Below, one piece after another: positions 1 through 4,301 of a stretch of 5,146 nt of DNA. The stretch's first letter is position 1; every line of letters starts with the position of its first letter. Below the pieces are notes generated by a model, which was not told the origin of the DNA, made no database searches, and was given only the letters and a program-made list of their open reading frames with translations. A program made the position numbers and the translations under genes. Source of the stretch: Rhodoferax sp. (GTDB lineage: Bacteria > Pseudomonadota > Gammaproteobacteria > Burkholderiales > Burkholderiaceae_C); contig JAIFMR010000088.1 of assembly GCA_020048255.1 (NCBI GenBank), positions 1 to 5,146 of the forward strand. The letters are read 5' to 3'.

Positions 1-2
1 GT

Positions 3-374
3 TGTACCGCACTGCTGGCCAGCCTGGTGATGGCCCTGCCGCTGGCCGCCCTGGCCAATCCCATCCTGGATGGCTACAAGGCCGAAATCAAGGGGACTTT
101 CAGCGTTGCTGCCGGCGAAAAACTGTACAAAACCGAAGGCCCCAACCAGTTGTCGTGCGCCTCGTGCCACACCGATTCGCCCAAAAATGTGGGCAAACAC
201 GCCAAGACCAACAAGACCATTGACCCCTTAGCACCCAGTGCCAACCCCAAGCGTTTTACCGATGCAGCCCAGGTTGAAAAATGGTTCAAGCGCAACTGCA
301 ATGACGCGCTGGGCCGTGCCTGCACCACCCAGGAAAAGGGTGACTTCATGACCTATGTGTTGTCTGTCAAATAA
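3..374 (+). CDS. shp: SHP-type (DUF1924) oxygen-binding monohaem cytochrome c, 5' end cut by window
   Basis: Exported monohaem cytochrome c of the SHP (sphaeroides haem protein) family. Position 3 is the first whole codon; the true start lies upstream. The first 18 visible residues are a hydrophobic signal-peptide core ending ALA|NP, so export to the periplasm is expected. A GTG at 27 could start an ORF but would leave only a stub of the signal peptide, so I do not take it as the start. One haem-attachment motif, CASCH, is encoded at 156-170. Further on come the family stretches PLAPSANPKRFTD and WFKRNCNDALGRAC. In SHP the Asn just before the first Cys of the latter is the distal haem ligand that leaves on reduction, and two cysteines there form a disulfide; Asn (294-296) and both Cys (297-299, 321-323) are present. 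Family members bind O2, NO and CO, but their physiological role is unsettled. The dihaem cytochrome and b561 genes downstream match the known shp context. Confidence 0.87.
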   Translation, partial: CTALLASLVMALPLAALANPILDGYKAEIKGTFSVAAGEKLYKTEGPNQLSCASCHTDSPKNVGKHAKTNKTIDPLAPSANPKRFTDAAQVEKWFKRNCNDALGRACTTQEKGDFMTYVLSVK

Positions 375-379
375 AGGGG
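373..379 (+). promoter_or_regulatory. ribosome binding site of the dihaem cytochrome gene
   Basis: AAAGGGG lies 5 nt before the ATG at 385 and overlaps the TAA stop (372-374) of the upstream SHP gene. It supports 385 as the start and suggests that ribosomes finishing SHP re-initiate here. It is the clearest Shine-Dalgarno-like sequence at any gene start in the window. Confidence 0.6.
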
Positions 380-384
380 CTGTT

Positions 385-867
385 ATGAAATTCATCCGAC
401 CCTTGTTGATCGCGGTCATGGCCTGCACCACCCTGGCCGCCCAGGCCAAATACAACGGCGAAGACCGCGGCAAACCGGTGATGCCTGCTGAGGTCAACGC
501 CAAGTACCAGGCTGAATGTGGCGGCTGCCATATGGTCTTCCCGGCGGGTCTGTTGCCGGCAGCATCCTGGAAGAAGGTCATGGCCGGGCTCGACAAGCAC
601 TTTGGCACCGACGCGTCCTTGCCACCACAGGACGTGCAGAACATCACCGACTACCTGAGCAAGTACGCCTCAAACCGCTGGACGGCCAACACGGCTCCTT
701 TGCGCATTTCCGAGAGTGAATGGTTCAAGTCCAAACACAACAGCGGCGAGATCAACCCGGCGGTATGGAAGCGCGAGTCGGTCAAGAGCACAGCTAACTG
801 CATGGCCTGCCACAGCGGCGCCGACAAAGGCGACTTCAACGAGCGCAACATCCGTATCCCCAAATAA
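385..867 (+). CDS. periplasmic dihaem cytochrome c (DHC family)
   Basis: A 160-residue exported dihaem cytochrome c. Residues 1-21 form a signal peptide: MKF, basic R5, a hydrophobic core and a likely cut after AAQA. Two haem c sites are visible: CGGCH at residues 45-49 (517-531) and CMACH at 139-143 (799-813). The 90-residue gap between them and the LLPAASWKKVMAGLDKHFG and VKSTANCMACH blocks fit the DHC family found beside SHP genes, where DHC passes electrons to SHP. ATG 385 is chosen because it gives an intact signal peptide and has a ribosome site at 373-379. A longer reading from 355 would overlap the SHP gene and put residues ahead of the signal. The downstream b561 gene starts 1 nt after this stop and carries a paralogous dihaem domain. 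Electron transfer from b561 to SHP is inferred from context. Confidence 0.9.
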   Translation: MKFIRPLLIAVMACTTLAAQAKYNGEDRGKPVMPAEVNAKYQAECGGCHMVFPAGLLPAASWKKVMAGLDKHFGTDASLPPQDVQNITDYLSKYASNRWTANTAPLRISESEWFKSKHNSGEINPAVWKRESVKSTANCMACHSGADKGDFNERNIRIPK

Positions 868-868
868 G

Positions 869-2059
869 ATGCAACGCACCCTGATCTGGGATTTACCTAC
901 CCGCCTGTTTCATTGGTCTCTGGCGGCCAGCTTCGCGATTGCCTGGCTCACCGGCGACGGTGACGCATGGCGATCTGTCCACGTCTTTCTGGGCTATTTG
1001 ATGCTGGGCTTGGTGGGGTTTCGGGTGGTGTGGGGTTTTATGGGCTCGCACTTTTCGCGCTTTGCCAGCTTCTGGTTCAGCCCGAAAGAGGCGGTCCAGT
1101 ACCTCAAGCAAGTCGCCACAGGCCGCGCCGCACGCCATACCGGGCACAACCCCACCGGCAGTTGGGCCATTTACATCTTGCTGGCCCTGGCGCTGGGGGT
1201 GGGCCTCACCGGTATTCTCACGCTGGGTGGCGACGAACAACAAGGCTTGGCTGCGGGCTGGTTCAGCTTTTCACAGATCAAGCTGATCAAGGAGCTGCAT
1301 GAACTCATGGCCACGGCCATGCTGCTGGTGGTGCTGGGCCACATCACCGGGGTGGTGGTCGAGAGTGTGTTGCACAAGGAAAACCTGGCGCGTTCCATGG
1401 TCACAGGCATCAAGCTGGCCGAGCCGGGCACGCCGGTGGCTCACAGGCATCGGGTGGTTGCAGCTGTCATGCTGCTCGTCATGTTGGGGTTTGGGGGCTG
1501 GTGGTTCAAATACGCCATCGACCGCAACATCGACCACCCCAATGGCTCGGTGATGGAGGCGCCCCGCGAAGGCGACGCAGCCCATGTGAAATTTGTCGGC
1601 CCCAAACTCGCTGACAACAGCGTGTGGCGGGCAGAGTGCGGCAGCTGCCACTCGGCGTTTTACCCCGCGCTGCTGCCCAGTCGCTCCTGGCAAAAGATGA
1701 TGGCCACGCAAGACCAACACTTTGGCTCCGACCTGGGCCTGGATGCTGCCACGGTGGCCACGATACTGACTTTTCTGGTTGACAACTCGGCGGACAAACA
1801 TCTGACCGAAGCCGCTTTCAAGATCGAGCAGTCGCTCGCCAAAGACAGCGCGCCGCAGCGCATCACCGAGACCCCCTACTGGGTCAAAAAACACCGCGAG
1901 ATCACGGCGGCCGATTGGGCCAACCCGCTGGTTAAAAGCAAAAACAATTGCGCTGCCTGCCACATGGATGCGGACGCGGGCACGTTTGAAGACGGCGCCA
2001 TGCAAATTCCCAAGGCCCTAGCGGCGACCGCTGTGCCGCTTGCGATAATCAAGCCATGA
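869..2059 (+). CDS. cytochrome b561 fused to a C-terminal dihaem cytochrome c (DHC-like) domain
   Basis: A 396-residue membrane cytochrome with two parts. Residues 1-170 are a bacterial (Ni-Fe hydrogenase-type) cytochrome b561: the opening WDLPTRLFHW, four membrane helices at about 12-29, 36-57, 98-119 and 144-166, and likely haem b ligands among H15, H38, H144 and H158. A fifth helix (about 196-214) follows. Residues 235-396 resemble the DHC encoded just upstream, with haem sites CGSCH at 257-261 (1637-1651) and CAACH at 361-365 (1949-1963). With the N-terminus inside, five helices place the dihaem domain in the periplasm, where haem c is attached. The protein probably takes electrons from the quinol pool and passes them to soluble DHC and SHP. 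ATG 869 is chosen because b561 proteins begin at this motif. An in-frame extension back to 716 would run through DHC. No clear ribosome site is seen; the 1-nt gap after DHC suggests coupled translation. Usual SHP-linked b561 proteins lack this C-terminal domain. Confidence 0.9.
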   Translation: MQRTLIWDLPTRLFHWSLAASFAIAWLTGDGDAWRSVHVFLGYLMLGLVGFRVVWGFMGSHFSRFASFWFSPKEAVQYLKQVATGRAARHTGHNPTGSWAIYILLALALGVGLTGILTLGGDEQQGLAAGWFSFSQIKLIKELHELMATAMLLVVLGHITGVVVESVLHKENLARSMVTGIKLAEPGTPVAHRHRVVAAVMLLVMLGFGGWWFKYAIDRNIDHPNGSVMEAPREGDAAHVKFVGPKLADNSVWRAECGSCHSAFYPALLPSRSWQKMMATQDQHFGSDLGLDAATVATILTFLVDNSADKHLTEAAFKIEQSLAKDSAPQRITETPYWVKKHREITAADWANPLVKSKNNCAACHMDADAGTFEDGAMQIPKALAATAVPLAIIKP

Positions 2060-3165
2060 ACATATCCAGCTCCTCTTTCGCTCCCCTGCAAAACGATACC
2101 TTTTTGCGCGCTTGTCTGCGCCAGGCCACGGACTACACACCGATCTGGATGATGCGCCAAGCCGGGCGCTTTTTGCCCGAGTACCGCGCCACCCGTGCCA
2201 AGGCCGGTAGCTTCATGGGCTTGGCGACCAACACCGATTACGCCACCGAGGTCACACTGCAGCCTCTGGAGCGTTTCCCGATTGACGCAGCGATTTTGTT
2301 CAGCGACATCCTGACCGTGCCCGATGCCATGGGCCTGGGCTTGAGTTTTGCACTAGGCGAAGGCCCCAAGTTTGCCAACCCGGTGCGCGACGAAGGCGCA
2401 GTGAACCAATTGCAAGTGCCCGACATGGACAAACTGCGTTATGTGTTTGACGCCGTCACCTCGATCCGCAAAGCCCTGAACGGCCGCGTGCCGCTGATCG
2501 GCTTTTCTGGCAGCCCCTGGACCCTGGCCTGCTACATGGTCGAAGGCGCGGGCTCGGATGACTACCGTCTGGTCAAAACCATGATGTACAGCCGCCCGGA
2601 CCTGATGCACAAGATGCTGCAAATCAATGCCGACGCCGTGGCGCTGTACCTCAACACCCAAATCGAAGCCGGCGCGCAGGCCGTGATGGTTTTTGACAGC
2701 TGGGGCGGTGTGCTGGCCGACGGAGCGTTCCAGGAGTTCAGTTTGACCTACACCCGTCGGGTGCTGGCGCAGTTGCACAAAGAATACAACGGCGCGCGCA
2801 TTCCCAGCATTGTGTTCACCAAGGGCGGCGGCTTGTGGCTCGACGAAATGGAAGCGCTGGACTGCAATGTGCTGGGCATTGACTGGACCGTCAACCTCAC
2901 CAAGGCCCGCATTCAGGTGGGCGCCAGCAAGGCCCTGCAAGGCAACCTGGACCCCAACGTGCTGTTTGCCCAGCCGGCGCAGATTGAAGCCGAAGTACAA
3001 AAGGTGCTGAGTGCCTTTGGAACACCGCACAGCGGCAGCGGTTTGGGGCCAACCCATATTTTTAACTTGGGACATGGCATCAGCCAGCACACTCCGCCTG
3101 AGCATGTGGCCACATTGGTGCAGGCAGTGCACAGCCAGTCACGGGCGATGCGTGGTGCCTGCTGA
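2056..3165 (+). CDS. hemE: uroporphyrinogen decarboxylase HemE
   Basis: Cytoplasmic enzyme that removes four acetate carboxyl groups from uroporphyrinogen III to give coproporphyrinogen III, in the haem pathway. The 369 residues align end to end with the E. coli enzyme (354 aa). Signatures are WMMRQAGRFLPEYRATRA (31-48), ILFSDILTVPDAMGLGL (80-96), GFSGSPWTLACYMVEG (149-164), VFDSWGGVL (212-220), FTKGGG (254-259), ALQGNLDP (293-300) and FNLGHGI (336-342). By comparison with studied enzymes, R34, R38, D84, Y160, S215 and H340 are the substrate-pocket residues, and all are present. The N-terminus is about 8 residues longer than in E. coli, and a short Ser/Gly insertion lies near 323-333. The ATG overlaps the stop of the b561 gene (ATGA at 2056-2059), there is no convincing ribosome site, and no other start is near. 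Coupled expression with the cytochrome genes is therefore likely and would link haem supply to haem-protein synthesis. Confidence 0.97.
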   Translation: MNISSSSFAPLQNDTFLRACLRQATDYTPIWMMRQAGRFLPEYRATRAKAGSFMGLATNTDYATEVTLQPLERFPIDAAILFSDILTVPDAMGLGLSFALGEGPKFANPVRDEGAVNQLQVPDMDKLRYVFDAVTSIRKALNGRVPLIGFSGSPWTLACYMVEGAGSDDYRLVKTMMYSRPDLMHKMLQINADAVALYLNTQIEAGAQAVMVFDSWGGVLADGAFQEFSLTYTRRVLAQLHKEYNGARIPSIVFTKGGGLWLDEMEALDCNVLGIDWTVNLTKARIQVGASKALQGNLDPNVLFAQPAQIEAEVQKVLSAFGTPHSGSGLGPTHIFNLGHGISQHTPPEHVATLVQAVHSQSRAMRGAC

Positions 3166-3190
3166 ACAACTTGGGTGGTTTGACTAGCAC

Positions 3191-3229
3191 TTTTTGCCCA
3201 TTTTTCTGGCCAAAACAACAAAATTTTTT
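3191..3229 (+). terminator. weak candidate intrinsic terminator after hemE
   Basis: An imperfect stem begins 26 nt after the hemE stop. TTTT-T-GCC (3191-3198) can pair with GGC-C-AAAA (3208-3215), with one internal mismatch and a 9-nt loop. A run of six T follows at 3224-3229. The stem has only three G-C pairs and the T run is 8 nt from the stem, so this is a poor terminator and the call is tentative. Confidence 0.25.
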
Positions 3230-3234
3230 GTAAC

Positions 3235-3243
3235 TTATGCACA
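3235..3243 (+). promoter_or_regulatory. DnaA box 1 (TTATGCACA)
   Basis: A perfect match to the DnaA-box consensus TTATNCACA on the + strand, 70 nt downstream of the hemE stop. It is followed directly by AAAATGG, the same flank seen at the second box. Binding by DnaA is inferred from the consensus alone. Confidence 0.5.
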
Positions 3244-3296
3244 AAAATGGTGTGTTGGTGTCAAGAGAGTCAAATCATGGCACCTACGCGCTAGCA

Positions 3297-3309
3297 ACTG
3301 CATAGCAGT
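3297..3309 (+). repeat. short perfect dyad ACTGC-ATA-GCAGT
   Basis: Five-base inverted repeat with a 3-nt centre in non-coding DNA. An alternative, wider pairing is CAACT (3295-3299) with AGTTG (3314-3318). No T run follows on either strand, so it is not a terminator. It may be a protein-binding site or chance. Confidence 0.35.
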
Positions 3310-3352
3310 CGTAAGTTGTTGATTTAAAAGGGTTTTGAAATTTGCATCATTT

Positions 3353-3365
3353 TTAGGCAGCCTAA
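3353..3365 (+). repeat. 13-nt perfect dyad TTAGGC-A-GCCTAA
   Basis: Six-base arms around a single central base, the longest near-gapless palindrome found between hemE and priA. A 1-nt centre cannot form a stable hairpin loop, so a dimeric DNA-binding protein site is more natural than an RNA structure. It lies about 130 nt upstream of the priA start. No regulator family was recognised. Confidence 0.4.
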
Positions 3366-3370
3366 GGAAA

Positions 3371-3387
3371 GCCTTGATTTACAAGGC
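3371..3387 (+). repeat. perfect 6-bp hairpin GCCTTG-ATTTA-CAAGGC
   Basis: Arms 3371-3376 and 3382-3387 enclose a 5-nt loop. There is no T run after it on the + strand. On the - strand it is followed by only TTT, so termination in either direction is unsupported. It begins 5 nt after the TTAGGC-A-GCCTAA dyad and could form in a priA leader transcript. Confidence 0.4.
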
Positions 3388-3420
3388 CCGCAGGCCACTA
3401 TCGACGATCTATCAACAAAG

Positions 3421-3429
3421 TTATCCACA
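3421..3429 (+). promoter_or_regulatory. DnaA box 2 (TTATCCACA)
   Basis: A perfect match to the strongest class of DnaA box, in the context AAGTTATCCACAG that is typical of high-affinity sites at bacterial origins. It lies on the + strand, 66 nt before the putative priA start and 186 nt from box 1, and is followed by GAAAAATGG. The position would suit DnaA control of priA; binding itself is inferred. Confidence 0.6.
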
Positions 3430-3465
3430 GAAAAATGGAATGACTTCCAAAACCTCACAAAATCA

Positions 3466-3482
3466 ACAACTTAAGACAACTT
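3466..3482 (+). repeat. tandem heptamer ACAACTT, 10-nt period
   Basis: ACAACTT occurs at 3466-3472 and again at 3476-3482, so the two copies lie on the same face of the helix. A third direct copy is at 3166-3172 right behind the hemE stop, and an inverted copy (AAGTTGT) at 3313-3319. All four fall in the 329-nt intergenic region. This resembles a site for a protein that binds in tandem, but no known regulator was recognised. Confidence 0.4.
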
Positions 3483-3494
3483 CCACAAGTTCAC

Positions 3495-4301
3495 TTGAAC
3501 AAAACACCCCAAACGGGCCAACCCAGCACCCGCACGGTCGCGGTGCTGGTGCACACCCCGGCTTACAGCCAGGTGGCCGGTGCGCTGACTTATTTGAGTG
3601 ACAAAACCCTGCTACCCGGGACGCTGGTGCGAGTCCCTTTGGGCCAGCGGGAGCTGCTGGGCGTGGTCTGGGATGACCCAGAACCCGGCCTGGATACCGG
3701 TCCCACGCTAGACCCGGCCAAGTTGCGCCAGATCACGGCCGCACTGGACGCCCTGCCCCTGCTGAGCCCAAGCTGGCGTGCACTCATGACCTTTGCTGCC
3801 AGCTACTACCAGCGCGCCGTGGGCGAGGTGGCGCTGGCGGCCCTGCCACCGCAACTCAAGGATCTCAGTGCGCTGCAATTGGCGCGCCGCCTGAAAAAGA
3901 CGGCCGCCCAGCAAGCGTCCCGAGCCGCACCAGCCAGCAACTTAAATGATATAACTTTGGTAGCACTCACCCCAGAACAGGCAAGGGCTATAGATCAATT
4001 TGATGCTAACCCGGGACCCTTTTTGCTGTTTGGCGCCACCGGGAGCGGCAAGACCGAAGTTTTCATGCGTTGCACGGCCAAGGTGCTGGCGGACTCACCC
4101 GACACCCAGGTGCTGGTGATGGTGCCCGAGATCAACCTGACGCCCCAGCTCGAAGAGCGCTTCAAGTCGCGCTTTGGCGCCCAGTACGGCGAAGACGCGG
4201 TGGTGGCGATGCACAGCGGCATGACCCCGGCCCAGCGCCTGAAAAGCTGGGTTTGCATCCATGCCACGCTTACGCCTCATCGTCGTGGACGAGGAGCATG
4301 A
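3495..4301 (+). CDS. priA: priA 5' segment: DNA-binding domain and first helicase motifs
   Basis: Open frame of 268 codons, of which the first 252 are true PriA. Residues 14-110 match the N-terminal 3'-end/fork-binding domain (VAVLVHTPAYSQVAGALTYL, LVRVPLGQRELLGVVW). Residues 111-165 are the linker region. The helicase begins with Walker A GATGSGKT at 180-187 (Lys186 binds ATP phosphate), followed by motif Ia-type PEINLTPQL at 211-219 and HSGMTPAQRLKSW at 240-252. After Trp252 (4248-4250) the frame reads 16 unrelated residues to a TGA at 4299-4301. TTG 3495 is the only start codon between the in-frame stop at 3441-3443 and the conserved region; GTG 3543 is a shorter alternative that would remove part of the first strand. 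The product would lack motif II and could not act as a helicase. Confidence 0.75.
   Translation: MNKTPQTGQPSTRTVAVLVHTPAYSQVAGALTYLSDKTLLPGTLVRVPLGQRELLGVVWDDPEPGLDTGPTLDPAKLRQITAALDALPLLSPSWRALMTFAASYYQRAVGEVALAALPPQLKDLSALQLARRLKKTAAQQASRAAPASNLNDITLVALTPEQARAIDQFDANPGPFLLFGATGSGKTEVFMRCTAKVLADSPDTQVLVMVPEINLTPQLEERFKSRFGAQYGEDAVVAMHSGMTPAQRLKSWVCIHATLTPHRRGRGA
4248..4254 (+). other. deletion junction in priA
   Basis: TGG (Trp, first frame) is followed by a single G and then TTT (Phe, second frame). Family alignment expects about 18 residues between these two codons, here replaced by one base. The missing piece would include the conserved I-V-(I/L)-G-T-R segment that precedes motif II. Confidence 0.75.

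Larger units (their letters stand above)
3166..3494 (+). other. A/T-rich hemE-priA intergenic region with clustered repeats and DnaA boxes
   Basis: These 329 nt are visibly richer in A/T than the flanking genes and hold no credible coding sequence. Contents in order: ACAACTT (3166-3172), a weak terminator candidate (3191-3229), DnaA box 1 (3235-3243), dyad ACTGC-ATA-GCAGT (3297-3309), inverted heptamer AAGTTGT (3313-3319), dyad TTAGGC-A-GCCTAA (3353-3365), hairpin (3371-3387), DnaA box 2 (3421-3429), tandem ACAACTT (3466-3482) and a palindrome over the priA start (3489-3500). The region must carry the priA promoter unless hemE transcripts read through, but I could not find a convincing -35/-10 pair. 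Confidence 0.7.

Noticed and set aside
716..868. Upstream in-frame extension of the b561 gene to 716
   Set aside because: It would overlap the well-supported dihaem cytochrome gene and add low-complexity Ser/Thr/Arg residues ahead of the conserved WDLPTRLFHW opening. ATG 869 fits the family.
1271..2005. 244-aa open frame on the - strand
   Set aside because: Antisense shadow of the b561-DHC gene; no recognisable family, and the + strand frame has clear motifs throughout.
2353..3132. 259-aa open frame on the - strand
   Set aside because: Antisense shadow of hemE, explained by the codon bias of high-GC genes.
3166..3494. Full replication origin (oriC)
   Set aside because: Only two consensus DnaA boxes are seen, with no dnaA gene nearby and no clear unwinding-element repeats. 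Related betaproteobacteria initiate near dnaA. The DnaA boxes are kept as a finding.
3489..3500. LexA (SOS) box at the priA start
   Set aside because: GTTC-N4-GAAC has the half-sites in the opposite order to the Gram-positive GAAC-N4-GTTC box and lacks the CTG/CAG ends of the gamma/betaproteobacterial type.
3335..3601. 88-aa + strand open frame spanning the intergenic region and the start of priA
   Set aside because: It has no ribosome site, uses low-complexity Gln/Thr/Ser residues, contains DnaA box 2 and reads into priA out of frame. An ATG at 3440 in this frame might look like a priA start, but PriA similarity is in the frame of 3495.
4240..4301. Programmed ribosomal frameshift in priA
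   Set aside because: There is no slippery heptamer with a downstream structure, and a shift would not restore the ~18 missing conserved residues.
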